53,534 bases of DNA from assembly GCF_018070325.1 (NCBI RefSeq), contig NZ_JAGPXY010000044.1, positions 1 through 53,534 on the forward strand, in the 5' to 3' direction. The translations under genes and the position numbers were made by a program. A model generated the notes under the pieces. That model was given only the letters and a program-made list of their open reading frames with translations, was not told the DNA's origin and made no database searches. Shown piece after piece: positions 25,507 through 34,818 of the stretch; positions within the stretch are counted from its first letter, which is position 1, and each line of letters opens with the position of its first letter. This DNA comes from Micromonospora sp. H61 (GTDB lineage: Bacteria > Actinomycetota > Actinomycetes > Mycobacteriales > Micromonosporaceae).

Positions 25507-27453
25507 ATGAGTGTTGAAGAGGACACGGCCAACCACGGCCGGCTGCTGGGGACGGTTCGCGGTCCGCAGGACGTCAAGCGGATGTCCGGCGAGGAACTGG
25601 ACGTCCTCGCCGCCGAGATCCGGGACTTCCTGATCACCAAGGTCTCCCGTACCGGCGGGCACGTCGGGCCCAACCTCGGTGTGGTCGAGCTGACGCTCGC
25701 CATGCATCGCGTCTTCGACTCCCCCCGGGACCGGCTCCTGTTCGACACCGGCCACCAGGCGTACGTACACAAGATCCTTACCGGGCGTCAGGCCGGCTTC
25801 GACAAGCTCCGCCAGCGCGGTGGCCTCTCCGGCTACCCCAGTCAGGCGGAGAGCGAGCACGACCTCATCGAGAACTCGCACGCTTCCACAGCGCTGTCCT
25901 ACGCCGACGGCCTCGCCAAGGCGTACGCCCTGCGTGGTGAGGCGCGCAGCGTCGTCGCCGTGGTCGGCGACGGCGCGCTGACCGGCGGCATGTGCTGGGA
26001 GGCGCTGAACAACATCGCCACCGCCGGCAACTCCCTCGTGATCGTGGTCAACGACAACGGCCGGTCCTACTCGCCGACCATCGGCGGGCTGGCCGACCAC
26101 CTCTCCTCGCTGCGGCTCAACCCCGGCTACGAGAAGGTCCTCGACACCGTCAAGGACGCCCTCGGCTCCACGCCGCTGGTCGGCAAGCCGATGTACGAGG
26201 TGCTGCACGCGGTCAAGAAGGGCATCAAGGACGCGGTCGCCCCGCAGGCCATGTTCGAGGACCTCGGCATCAAGTACGTGGGCCCGGTGGACGGGCACGA
26301 CGTGGTCGCGGTCGAGTCGGCGCTGCGTGCGGCCAAGAACTTCGGCGGCCCGGTCATCGTGCACGCCGTCACCCGCAAGGGCTACGGCTACCGTCCCGCC
26401 GAGGAGGACGAGGCCGACTGCCTGCACGGCCCGAGCAGCGCCTTCGACGTCGAGACCGGCGCGCTGCTGGCCGCGCCGTCGGTGAAGTGGACGCACGTCT
26501 TCGCCGACGAGCTGCTGGCCATCGCCGACGAGCGCCCGGACGTGGTGGGCATCACCGCCGCCATGGCCGAGCCGACCGGCATCGCCAAGCTGGCCCGCAA
26601 GTACCCCGAGCGGGTGTACGACGTGGGCATCGCCGAGCAGCACGCGGCCACCTCGGCGGCCGGGTTGGCGCTCGGTGGCCTGCACCCGGTGGTCGCGGTC
26701 TACGCCACCTTCCTCAACCGCGCCTTCGACCAGGTCCTGCTGGACGTGGCGATGCACAAGCTGCCGGTGACCTTCGTGCTGGACCGGGCGGGCATCACCG
26801 GCCCGGACGGGCCCAGCCACTACGGCATCTGGGACATGTCGGTCTTCGGGGTGGTGCCGGGGCTGCGGATCGCCGCTCCCCGCGACGCCGCCACCCTGCG
26901 GGAGGAGCTGCGCGAGGCGGTGGCCGTCGACAACGGCCCGACAGTGGTGCGGTTCCCGACCGGTGCGGTCGCCGCGGACCTGCCGGCGCTGCGCCGGGTC
27001 GGCACTGTCGACGTGCTGGCCGAGTCCGCCCGTACCGACGTGCTGCTCGTCGCCGTCGGCTCCTTCGGCCAGTTGGGCATGGAGGTGGCCGCCCGGGTCG
27101 CCGAGCAGGGGTACGGCGTCACCGTCGTCGACCCCCGCTGGGTGCGTCCGGTCCCGGCGGAGCTGGTCGACCTGGCCGCCCGCCACCGGCTCGTGGTCAG
27201 CGTCGAGGACGGCGTCCGGGTCGGCGGGGTGGGCGACGCGCTCGCCCAGGCGATGCGCGACGCCGACGTCCGGGTGCCGCTCAAGGACCTGGGTGTGCCG
27301 GCCGACTGGCACCCGCACGGCACCCGCGCGCAGATCCTCGCCGACCTGGGTCTGACCGCTCAGGACGTGGCCCGCACCGTCACCGGTTGGATCTCCGGCG
27401 TTGATGCCACCCCGGACCGCCTCACCCCCCGCGACGCGGCGGCACAGAACTGA
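25507..27453 (+). CDS. dxs: 1-deoxy-D-xylulose-5-phosphate synthase
   Basis: A 648-residue thiamine diphosphate enzyme, the usual length. It condenses pyruvate and glyceraldehyde 3-phosphate, the first step of the MEP isoprenoid pathway. Motifs: GPNLGVVELT, FDTGHQAYVHKILTGR (79-94), the ThDP site GDGALTGGMCWEALNN (154-169), GPVDGHD, DVGIAEQHAAT and the transketolase-like DRAGITGPDGPSHYG. The N-terminal line VRGPQDVKRMSGEEL is conserved. The ATG at 25507 is preferred over upstream codons because the family starts nearby and a -10-like TAGACT stands directly before it. In M. tuberculosis dxs1 is in the same neighbourhood (Rv2682c). Confidence 0.97.
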   Translation: MSVEEDTANHGRLLGTVRGPQDVKRMSGEELDVLAAEIRDFLITKVSRTGGHVGPNLGVVELTLAMHRVFDSPRDRLLFDTGHQAYVHKILTGRQAGFDKLRQRGGLSGYPSQAESEHDLIENSHASTALSYADGLAKAYALRGEARSVVAVVGDGALTGGMCWEALNNIATAGNSLVIVVNDNGRSYSPTIGGLADHLSSLRLNPGYEKVLDTVKDALGSTPLVGKPMYEVLHAVKKGIKDAVAPQAMFEDLGIKYVGPVDGHDVVAVESALRAAKNFGGPVIVHAVTRKGYGYRPAEEDEADCLHGPSSAFDVETGALLAAPSVKWTHVFADELLAIADERPDVVGITAAMAEPTGIAKLARKYPERVYDVGIAEQHAATSAAGLALGGLHPVVAVYATFLNRAFDQVLLDVAMHKLPVTFVLDRAGITGPDGPSHYGIWDMSVFGVVPGLRIAAPRDAATLREELREAVAVDNGPTVVRFPTGAVAADLPALRRVGTVDVLAESARTDVLLVAVGSFGQLGMEVAARVAEQGYGVTVVDPRWVRPVPAELVDLAARHRLVVSVEDGVRVGGVGDALAQAMRDADVRVPLKDLGVPADWHPHGTRAQILADLGLTAQDVARTVTGWISGVDATPDRLTPRDAAAQN

Positions 27454-27465
27454 CGAGAACGAACA

Positions 27466-27495
27466 ACGGCGGGCGTCCCTCGGGGCGCCCGCCGT
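27466..27495 (+). terminator. dxs terminator hairpin
   Basis: ACGGCGGGCG-TCC pairs with GGG-CGCCCGCCGT around a short loop, starting 13 bases after the dxs stop. A GC-rich stem without U-run, typical for high-GC actinobacteria. Confidence 0.6.
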
Positions 27496-27554
27496 CTGCG
27501 TACCCCATCGCCGCGTCGCGGTCTAGCCGCGACGCGCCCTCGCCCCGCCTCCGC

Positions 27555-27624
27555 CGATCTTGCACTTTCGATTGGCGTTATGCACCTTGCGCGCTGATCT
27601 GTCGGCACAGAAAGTGCAAGATCG
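27555..27624. repeat. Long-armed intergenic palindrome (REP-like)
   Basis: Fifteen-base perfect arms CGATCTTGCACTTTC (27555-27569) and GAAAGTGCAAGATCG (27610-27624) enclose 40 bases. AT-richer than its surroundings and placed between two convergent 3' ends, after the dxs terminator. It resembles dispersed intergenic palindromes I associate with Micromonosporaceae genomes; copy number was not checked. Confidence 0.6.
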
Positions 27625-27669
27625 AGCAGGCGGGGAGTGGCGGGCGGGGCGGGGTGGGGGTGGGGGTGG

Positions 27670-28887
27670 TTAGCGGGGGGAGAGTGAGCGGTAGTGGGTC
27701 TTGTCGGTGTTGGCGAGGCTGTAGGTCTGGGAGCGGGACGGGGTCGGGATGACCGCCAGGCCGGGGCGGTCGACCAGCAGGGGAGTGCCCGGCGGGACGG
27801 ACAGGGAGCTGTCCCGGGTGGCCCGCCAGCTCAGCACCACCAGCGGCTGACCGGGCACCGGCAGTTGGTACGCCTGCAAGGGGGTGGCCCGGTCGGCGGG
27901 TGAGACGACGGGCGCGCTCCCGTCGGCCGGTCGATAGATCACCGCCGTCATCGCGCCGGCGTCGGTGTCCCAGCTGAGCTGCTGCAACTCGGCCGGCTCG
28001 CCGCCGCCGAGGGCGACTTCGCCGAGCGATCGCACGGTGAGCTTCGCCATCGGCCAGGACGTCGGCACCGAGCGTGGGGCGTCCCGGTCCCCGATCCGGC
28101 GCGGGATGCTGCCGAAGGGGCCCCGATCGCCGGACAGCACGCAGGTGTCCAGGCCGGTGAGCGCCCGCCGGCCCGTGCCGGACTCGTCGCGGACCAACGG
28201 GTAGCGCGGGTCGACGGTGCCGGTGCCCAGGTCGATCAGCCGGTCGGCGGCCCGCCCACGGGGGAGCGACTCCGTGGTCCGCAGGGTCGCCGTCACGCCG
28301 ACGGCCGTGCAGGACGGCACGTCGACCGGTGCGCTGAGACCGTCCGCGATGGTCAACGTCCGGTCCTGTGGTCCGAGGAGACTCTGCACCCGGGCCGAGA
28401 CCAGGTAACGCCGGCCGCCGGCCGTCTGCACCGGCAGCACGTCGGAGTAGACGAGATAACCCGGATCGGTGTACTCGGTGGCGCGGGTCACCGCGTACCT
28501 GTCGCCCTCGCGAGTCAGTTGCAGCAGCCAGGACGCGCTCTCGCCGGGCACGTCGGCGGCCACCAGCGCCACCGGGGCGCCGTCGACCCGACCGGAGAAG
28601 AGGATGCCCGACGAGGGCAGGTGCGCGCGGTCGTCGGCCGGCGACCGCCAGCCCCGGACCGCCGCGGTGACCGCCGCCGTCGCCGTCGCGTCCCCGGAGA
28701 GGTCGCCCCGGGGCGGCCACACGGCGAGGGTGCCGTCCAGGCTGTCGTACCCGACCCGGAGGTCCTGCGGCTTCCGCTCGGCTACCGGACCGCAGGCCGT
28801 GCCGGCCAGCAGCGCGCTCAGCAGGACGGGAAGCGCCCTGCCGTACCGACGGCCTGGAGTCACCTGGCCCGCCCCCGATCGCCTCAC
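27670..28887 (-). CDS. Putative secreted lipoprotein
   Basis: A protein of up to 405 residues that I cannot assign to a family. The N-terminus has arginines, a hydrophobic core ALPVLLSALLAG and the lipobox LAGTAC, so it should be exported and lipidated at that cysteine. The mature part has repeated short beta-type segments (GRRYLVSARVQSLLG, GQPLVVLSWRAT) and two cysteines that could pair. GTG at 28887 gives Cys32; GTG at 28863 (GGGGGCGGG upstream) would give Cys24, a more usual signal-peptide length. TACTAT at 28908-28913 (minus strand) is a candidate -10. It is divergent from the GT-C-like pair and may belong to that locus. Confidence 0.75.
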   Translation of the reverse strand: MRRSGAGQVTPGRRYGRALPVLLSALLAGTACGPVAERKPQDLRVGYDSLDGTLAVWPPRGDLSGDATATAAVTAAVRGWRSPADDRAHLPSSGILFSGRVDGAPVALVAADVPGESASWLLQLTREGDRYAVTRATEYTDPGYLVYSDVLPVQTAGGRRYLVSARVQSLLGPQDRTLTIADGLSAPVDVPSCTAVGVTATLRTTESLPRGRAADRLIDLGTGTVDPRYPLVRDESGTGRRALTGLDTCVLSGDRGPFGSIPRRIGDRDAPRSVPTSWPMAKLTVRSLGEVALGGGEPAELQQLSWDTDAGAMTAVIYRPADGSAPVVSPADRATPLQAYQLPVPGQPLVVLSWRATRDSSLSVPPGTPLLVDRPGLAVIPTPSRSQTYSLANTDKTHYRSLSPR

Positions 28888-29003
28888 CGTCGCTGTCGGA
28901 AAGCGCCATAGTACGAGATGTCCGATGCGGCGCCTCAGTTGGCCGGCACCCGAAGCACCATAGTGGACAGCACCGGGGGTTTAGGGTGTTTTGGTTGCTC
29001 CGG

Positions 29004-29009
29004 TAGACT
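29004..29009 (+). promoter_or_regulatory. Candidate -10 element of the first GT-C-like gene
   Basis: TAGACT ends nine bases before the GTG at 29019, with no Shine-Dalgarno sequence between. TTAGGG lies 17 bases further upstream as a weak -35. Confidence 0.4.
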
Positions 29010-29018
29010 CCGCCGACT

Positions 29019-31007
29019 GTGACGCCTGCCGAGTCCCGCGCCCTGCCCGCGCCGCACCCGGAGGCGGTAGCCGACTCCGCCGAGCTGGTGAGCTACCGCA
29101 CACCGGCCGGCCTCTTCGCCGGCCCGCCCGCGCTGGCCGCCCCCACCACAGCGCCGGCCGAGCCCGAAGCGCCGGCCGCCCCCACCACGGCGCCGGTTGA
29201 GCCCGAAACGCCGGTCGAGCCTGGAGCGCCGGCCGAGAGCGCGGTGCCGACACGGGCGCGGTGGCGTCGGTGGACCCGGCGTCGGCAGCACCTGGCGGTG
29301 GGTGGCCTGTTCCTGCTCGCCGCACTCTGGGTGACCAGCCGGATCTGGCTGGACCCGTCCGGTCGGGTGGCCTCGCTCTACACCGGTGACCCGGCGCAGG
29401 TGCAGTTCTTCCTCGCCCACTCGGTACGCGTGGTGCTGCACGGCGAGTACCCGTTCTACACCGAGCAGTTCAACTACCCGGACGGCGTCAACCTGATGGC
29501 CAACACGGCCGTGTTGGCGCTGGGCATCCCGATGGTCCCGGTGACGCTGCTCTTCGGGCCGGCGGTCTCCTTCGTGGTGCTGGTCACGCTCGGTCTCGCC
29601 GGCACCGCCATGGCCTGGTACCTGATGCTCTCCCGCCACCTGGTGCGTACCCCGCTCGCGGCGGCGGTCGGCGGCTGGTTCTGCGGGTTCTCGCCCGCGA
29701 TGCTCTCGCACGCCAGCTGGCACCCGAACATCATCAGCCAGTTCCTGCTGCCGTTCATCGTGTGGCGGGTGCTGGTGCTCACCCGCTCCGGAAGACCGGT
29801 GCGGGACGGGGCCCTGCTCGCCCTGCTGGTCACCGCGCAGGCGTTCATCAACGAGGAGATCCTGCTCTTCACGGCGCTGGCCTGCGGCGTCTTCCTGCTG
29901 GCGGTGCTGGCCCAGGAGCCGGCCCGGTGGTGGGCGGCGTGGCGACCCCTGGGCGTCGGCGTGTTGACCTGCGCGCTGCTGGCGGGGGCGCTGCTGGCGT
30001 ACCCGCTCTACGTGCAGTTCGCCGGGCCGATGGCGTACCACGGGCTCAGCGACGCGGTGAAGGACTACGGCAACGACATCGCCGCCTTCTTCGCCCCCGG
30101 CTCGCCCACCCTCGGCGGCAACCAGCGAGCCAACATCAACCTGGCGCCGAACTACTCCGAGGAGAACGCCTTCTTCGGCTGGAGCCTGTCGATGCTGGCC
30201 ATCGGCATCGTGGTCTGGCTGCGCCGCGAGTTGATCGTTCGGGCGCTCGCGGTGACCGGCGTGTTCTTCGCCGTGCTCTCCCTCGGCGAGCGGGTCTCCT
30301 GGTGGGACCGCGAGCTGATCACCGGGCCGTGGCAGTGGTTGGTCCACCTGCCGCTGCTGGACGCTGTGGTGCCGACCCGGTTCGGGCTCATCACCAGCGT
30401 GGTGATCGGCCTGCTGCTGGCGCTCGCCGTCGAGCGGGCCTGGGCGCTGCGGCCGGCCGACCGCCGTACCGTCCACGTGCTCACCGCCGCGGGCCTGGCC
30501 TTCGCACTACTGCCGATCGCACCGATGCCGCTGCGGATGGTCTCCCGGCCCCCGGTGCCGGACTTCATCACGGCGGACCGGTGGCGGGCGTACGTCGGGC
30601 CGGACCAGACGCTGGTGCCGATCCCGGTGCCCAGCATGGGCAACACGCACGGCATGCGCTGGGCGGCGGCCACCAACCTCGACTTCAAGATCCCCGGCGG
30701 TTACTTCCTCGCGCCCCGCAACGGAAACACCGGTGACCCGGGCCGGTTCGGCGGTCGTCCCAGCGGGGTGGGTCAGATGCTGGAGGAGGTAGCGACCACC
30801 GGCCGTACGCCCAAGCTGGACGACCGGCAGCGTCGGCGCTTCGCCGACGAGCTGCGGCACTGGCGGGCGGCGATCCTGGTGCTGCCGGTGCGGCAGCAGA
30901 ACGCCGAGCCACTGCGACGTACGGTCGAGGAGCTGGTCGGCCCGGGCCGCCAGGAGTTGGACGTCTGGGTCTGGGACGTCCGGACGCTCACCGACCGTTC
31001 GGTCTGA
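29019..31007 (+). CDS. Polytopic GT-C-like membrane protein (paralogue 1)
   Basis: A 662-residue protein. A cytosolic Ala/Pro/Thr/Glu-rich tail (about 1-85) contains imperfect repeats of the type APTTAPxEPE. Then come about ten membrane helices and a C-terminal soluble domain of about 160 residues. The first external loop has GDPAQVQFFLAH; an acidic residue there is the usual position of the catalytic Asp in GT-C glycosyltransferases using lipid-linked sugars. Shared with the two paralogues: PDGVNLMANT, NEE, GGYF and a C-terminal DVWVWDVR-type ending. No known GT family signature is clear, so the enzymatic role is inferred from topology. Its TGA overlaps the ATG of paralogue 2 (TGATG). Confidence 0.78.
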   Translation: MTPAESRALPAPHPEAVADSAELVSYRTPAGLFAGPPALAAPTTAPAEPEAPAAPTTAPVEPETPVEPGAPAESAVPTRARWRRWTRRRQHLAVGGLFLLAALWVTSRIWLDPSGRVASLYTGDPAQVQFFLAHSVRVVLHGEYPFYTEQFNYPDGVNLMANTAVLALGIPMVPVTLLFGPAVSFVVLVTLGLAGTAMAWYLMLSRHLVRTPLAAAVGGWFCGFSPAMLSHASWHPNIISQFLLPFIVWRVLVLTRSGRPVRDGALLALLVTAQAFINEEILLFTALACGVFLLAVLAQEPARWWAAWRPLGVGVLTCALLAGALLAYPLYVQFAGPMAYHGLSDAVKDYGNDIAAFFAPGSPTLGGNQRANINLAPNYSEENAFFGWSLSMLAIGIVVWLRRELIVRALAVTGVFFAVLSLGERVSWWDRELITGPWQWLVHLPLLDAVVPTRFGLITSVVIGLLLALAVERAWALRPADRRTVHVLTAAGLAFALLPIAPMPLRMVSRPPVPDFITADRWRAYVGPDQTLVPIPVPSMGNTHGMRWAAATNLDFKIPGGYFLAPRNGNTGDPGRFGGRPSGVGQMLEEVATTGRTPKLDDRQRRRFADELRHWRAAILVLPVRQQNAEPLRRTVEELVGPGRQELDVWVWDVRTLTDRSV

Positions 31008-32803
31008 TGACCACCGGGACGACGTCCCCGAACATTTCGCCCCCGGTGACGGTCGGCGCGTTCCGGGCGGCCTGGCTGCGGGACGCGCTGGTGGTGGCCG
31101 GCTATCTGGGCCTCGCCGTGCTGGTGACCAGCGGGCAGTGGGGTCACCCGTGGCGGCTGTTCCACCAGGCGGGTGACCAGATCCTCTTCGAGTGGATGCT
31201 GGCCCACGCGGCGCATGCGGTGGTCGAGGGGGAGAACCCGCTCTTCAGCACGGGGTTGAACGCGCCCGACGGGGTCAACCTGATGGCGAACACCTCGGTG
31301 CTCGGCCTGGGTGTCCCGCTCACCCCGGTCACCCTGCTCTTCGGCTCGCAGGTGGCGTTCTGCGTGGCGGTCGTCGGCTGCCTCGCCGGGACCGCCGTCG
31401 CCTGGTACGTGCTGCTGCGCCGCCGGCTGGTCGGCACCCGGGCCCCGGCCGCGGTGGGTGGGCTGATCTGTGGCTTCGCCCCTGGCATGATCGCTCAGGC
31501 CGGCGCCCACCTGCACATCGCCGCCCAGTTCCTGGTGCCCGCGATCCTCGCCCTGGTGTTCCGGCCCGCCTCGGAGACGACGCGACACAGCGTGTGGCGG
31601 CCCGGCGTCGGCCTGGGGCTGCTGCTCGTCTGGCAGGTCTTCATCGGCGAGGAGGTGCTGGTCTTCCTGGCGCTCGCGGCCGGCGTCTTCGCGCTGGGTT
31701 ACGCGCTCGCCGACCGGGTGGCCGCACGGCGGCTGGCGCCGGCCCTGTTCGGTCGGCTCGCGGTGGCGGCCGGCGTGGCGGCGGTGCCGTTGGCGTACCC
31801 GCTGTGGTTCCAGTTCCACGGCCCGCAGCACTACACCGGGATGGCGTTCGCCACCCAGGGCTTCCAACTGGACGTCGCCTCGTTCACCGCGTCGGCCCGG
31901 CAGACCGTGCTGGGTGACGACTGGCTGCCGGGGTTGCTCTCGCCGAATCCGACCGAGGAGAACTCGTTCTTCGGCCCGGGCCTGCTGGTGCTCGCCGTGG
32001 TGATCGTGATCTGGCAGTGGCGACGACCGCTGGTCCGGGCACTGGCCGCCTGCGGCGTGGTCTTCGCCCTGCTCTCGCTCGGCCACGAGCTGCGGGTGGA
32101 CGGTGAGGCCACCGGCATTCCGGGGCCGTACCGGCTGGTCGGCGGGCTGCCGTTGCTCGATCTCGCGGTGCCGGCCCGGTTCGCGCTGATCTGCGTACCG
32201 GTGCTGGGTGTGCTGGTGGCGCTGTCCCTGGACCGGGTCCGGGCCGCGCGCGCGCCGAACGCGGCGCCGGGCCTACCGGTGCGGCTGCTGTGGGCCGGCG
32301 CGGTCGCCGCCGCGTTGCTGCCCCTGTTCCCGACGCCGATCCGCGTGGTGCCGGTCGCGCCGGTGCCGGCGTTTCTCGCCGCCGGTGGCTGGCGTCCACT
32401 GGTGCCGCCCGGTCGGACGGTGGTCGCGGTGCCCCCGGTCACCGGTGCCGCGCGCAGCCCGGTGATGCTCTGGACCGCCCGTACCGGTCTGGGGTTCGCC
32501 GCGCCGGGCGGTTACTTCATCGGCCCCAGCGGCCCGGACGACCCGGCGGCCCGCTGGGGCGCGCCGGACCGGCCCACGTCGGTGCTGCTGCGGCAGGTGG
32601 CCGAGACCGGCGCGGTGCCGGTGCTGACCGACGCCGACCGCCGCCAGGCCGTCGAGGACCTGCGGCACTGGCGTGCCGCGGTGGTCGTACTCGGGCAGGT
32701 GGAGCACGGTGACCCGGTCCGCCGGACCGTCGACGACCTGCTCGGCCCGGGCCGACCGGTCGACGGCGGCTGGTTGTGGGACGTCCGGGACCACGTCGGC
32801 TAA
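31007..32803 (+). CDS. Polytopic GT-C-like membrane protein (paralogue 2)
   Basis: A 598-residue homologue of the preceding protein without the long N-terminal tail. It has about ten membrane helices, first-loop GDQILFEWMLAH, PDGVNLMANTSVLGLG, GEEVLVFLALAAG, and a C-terminal domain with GGYFIGPSG and RRQAVEDLRHWRAAVV, ending WLWDVRDHVG. The ATG at 31007 overlaps the stop of paralogue 1, so the two are translated together and may form a heteromer. The stop (TAA, 32801-32803) abuts the stop of convergent paralogue 3 with no intervening base. Substrate unknown. Confidence 0.78.
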   Translation: MTTGTTSPNISPPVTVGAFRAAWLRDALVVAGYLGLAVLVTSGQWGHPWRLFHQAGDQILFEWMLAHAAHAVVEGENPLFSTGLNAPDGVNLMANTSVLGLGVPLTPVTLLFGSQVAFCVAVVGCLAGTAVAWYVLLRRRLVGTRAPAAVGGLICGFAPGMIAQAGAHLHIAAQFLVPAILALVFRPASETTRHSVWRPGVGLGLLLVWQVFIGEEVLVFLALAAGVFALGYALADRVAARRLAPALFGRLAVAAGVAAVPLAYPLWFQFHGPQHYTGMAFATQGFQLDVASFTASARQTVLGDDWLPGLLSPNPTEENSFFGPGLLVLAVVIVIWQWRRPLVRALAACGVVFALLSLGHELRVDGEATGIPGPYRLVGGLPLLDLAVPARFALICVPVLGVLVALSLDRVRAARAPNAAPGLPVRLLWAGAVAAALLPLFPTPIRVVPVAPVPAFLAAGGWRPLVPPGRTVVAVPPVTGAARSPVMLWTARTGLGFAAPGGYFIGPSGPDDPAARWGAPDRPTSVLLRQVAETGAVPVLTDADRRQAVEDLRHWRAAVVVLGQVEHGDPVRRTVDDLLGPGRPVDGGWLWDVRDHVG

Positions 32804-34702
32804 CTAACCCACCAGGGCGCGCACGTCCCAGACCCAGACGTCGTCGACCCGCTGCGGTGGCCCGAGCAGGGCGGTGAGCAGAGCACGGAGCACCGCCTCG
32901 CGGGGGTGCGCCCCGAGCAGCTCCACCGACGCCCGCCAGAACCGCAGGTCCTCGACGGCCTGCCGGCGGTTCTCGTCGGTCAGCGCCGGAACCGTGCCGC
33001 TGTCCATGGTGGAGTAGATGAGGGAGCTGGTCGGCCGGTTCGGCGCACCGAAGACCCCCTCACCCAGCTCGTTCGGGCCGATGAAGTAGCCGCCCGGAAC
33101 GGGGAACTCCTGCCCGGTCAGCGCACTCCAGCGCAGCGTCGGCAGACCGTGCACGTTGCTCGGGATCGGCACCGGCACCAGGGTTCGACCCGCCGGCACG
33201 TACGGCCGCCAGCCGCCAGCGGTGATGAAGTGCGGCGGTGGGTCGATCTGCTGGGCGGGCAGCGGGCGGGGGAAGAGCGGCAGCACGGCGAGGGCGACCG
33301 CCGCGTACCCCACCGGGCGCAGCCACCGACGGCGCGTGGCGGCCGGCACGGCCGGCTCGTCGTCGGACGTCGCCGGGGTCGCCTCGGCGACCCGCTGGGC
33401 CGGCACCCGTGGCCGGTCGGCCACCGGGCGCCCCTGGCGGTGCGCGGCGTCCCAGGTCAACGCGAGCAGTACGCCCACAGCGGCGGCGACCACCAGCGTC
33501 AACCGGGTCGGCATCATCATCTCGACCAGCGGCAGGTCGTCCGACACGTACGACCACGGGCCGCGCACACCGGTCTCCACGCCGTTGAAGCGCACGAACG
33601 GCCCGATCGCGGCGACACTGAACACCACGATGAGCACCGCGGCGATCCGGGCGGCCAGCGAGCGGCGTACGAGCAGCACCAGAGCCACCACCGAGAGCAG
33701 CACCAGGGGCCAACCGAACCAGGTGTTCTGCTCGGTCAGACCGATCGTCTTCTCCACGGCCGGGTCACCGGCCCAGGTGTCGCGGGCGAAGGTGACGAAG
33801 GCGACCAGGTCCTCGCCCCAGTTGTGGAACACGCCGCCCTGCAGGCCCCGGTAGGACTGCGGGCCGTTGAACTGGAACCAGATCGGGTACGCGGTGAGCA
33901 CCAGGGCCAGTCCGCCGGCGACGCCGAGCCCGGCCAGGAACGTGCCGGCGGCGGCCCGGGTGGCCCGCGGCCGCTGCACGGCGTACGCCAGCACGATGAC
34001 CAGGCAGGCCAGCGCGGTGAGCAGCAGCATCTCCTCGTTGATGAAGATCTGGTACGCCACCAGCGCGCCGAGCACGAGCCCGTTGCGGCGCCACCGGCCC
34101 GGCTCACCCAGGGTCAGCACCCGCACCACGATCAGCGGGAGCAGGAAGTTGGAGACGAAGTTCGGTTGGCCGTTGGCGTGGTGGATGATTCCCGGCGCGA
34201 AGCCGAGGAACGCGCCGCCGACGAACGCCGCCGCCCGGGAGCGCACCAGGTGACGGGAGAGCACCCAGTAGCCGGTGCCGGCGGTCGCCGCCAGCGCCGC
34301 GCCCAGGTAGAGCGCGTACATCACCTGGGGGCCGAGCAGCATGGTCAGCGGGGCCAGCGGCAGGGTCACCCCGAGCAGCGAGGTGTTGGCCATCATGTTC
34401 ACCCCGTCCGGGGCGTTCTGACGGGCCGTGAACAGCGGGTTCTCCAGGTGCCGCACCGAGTACTCGCCGTGCGCGAACAGCCACTCGAACCAACTGTGAT
34501 CGGTGGGCAGGTGCGAGGAGACCCGGCCGTTGACGTCACCCCAGTAGTTGAGGCAGACGAAGACGCCCAGCAGCACATAGGCTCCGAGGGCCAACAGGTC
34601 GGCTCGGGCCGGACGGCGTCGAGGCCGCCGTGTCGACTCGGCCTCGGCCGGGTCGGCGTCGGTAACGGGTTTCAGCGAAGGGTCTACCACCGGCACAGCC
34701 AC
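32804..34702 (-). CDS. Polytopic GT-C-like membrane protein (paralogue 3)
   Basis: A 632-residue third member of the family, on the opposite strand. A short basic cytosolic start (RRPRRRPARADLLALG) leads into about ten helices. The first loop has TDHSWFEWLFAHGEY, then PDGVNMMANTSLLGV and NEEMLLLTALACL. The C-terminal domain has GGYFIGPNE and RRQAVEDLRFWRAS and ends VWVWDVRALVG, the same ending as the others. A Pro/Ala/Asp-rich linker (about residues 430-460) separates late helices. The GTG at 34702 lacks a clear ribosome binding site. It is transcribed divergently from the propeller genes. Confidence 0.78.
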   Translation of the reverse strand: MAVPVVDPSLKPVTDADPAEAESTRRPRRRPARADLLALGAYVLLGVFVCLNYWGDVNGRVSSHLPTDHSWFEWLFAHGEYSVRHLENPLFTARQNAPDGVNMMANTSLLGVTLPLAPLTMLLGPQVMYALYLGAALAATAGTGYWVLSRHLVRSRAAAFVGGAFLGFAPGIIHHANGQPNFVSNFLLPLIVVRVLTLGEPGRWRRNGLVLGALVAYQIFINEEMLLLTALACLVIVLAYAVQRPRATRAAAGTFLAGLGVAGGLALVLTAYPIWFQFNGPQSYRGLQGGVFHNWGEDLVAFVTFARDTWAGDPAVEKTIGLTEQNTWFGWPLVLLSVVALVLLVRRSLAARIAAVLIVVFSVAAIGPFVRFNGVETGVRGPWSYVSDDLPLVEMMMPTRLTLVVAAAVGVLLALTWDAAHRQGRPVADRPRVPAQRVAEATPATSDDEPAVPAATRRRWLRPVGYAAVALAVLPLFPRPLPAQQIDPPPHFITAGGWRPYVPAGRTLVPVPIPSNVHGLPTLRWSALTGQEFPVPGGYFIGPNELGEGVFGAPNRPTSSLIYSTMDSGTVPALTDENRRQAVEDLRFWRASVELLGAHPREAVLRALLTALLGPPQRVDDVWVWDVRALVG

Positions 34703-34818
34703 GACGCGCCATCGTACAGGCGGGGTTCCGTCACTTTTGCCGGGCCGGTGCGCTGACGGTCGGTTTGCCGGACGGTGACCCGTCGGCCAGCCTTACCTGG
34801 TGACGGAAGGACGGTCGT

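Noticed and set aside
25138..27318. Long minus-strand open frame opposite dxs
   Set aside because: Antisense shadow; the plus-strand Dxs motifs are complete and uninterrupted.
27555..27624. Reading the palindrome simply as the dxs terminator
   Set aside because: A separate GC-rich hairpin already follows the dxs stop, and a 40-base loop is poor for intrinsic termination.
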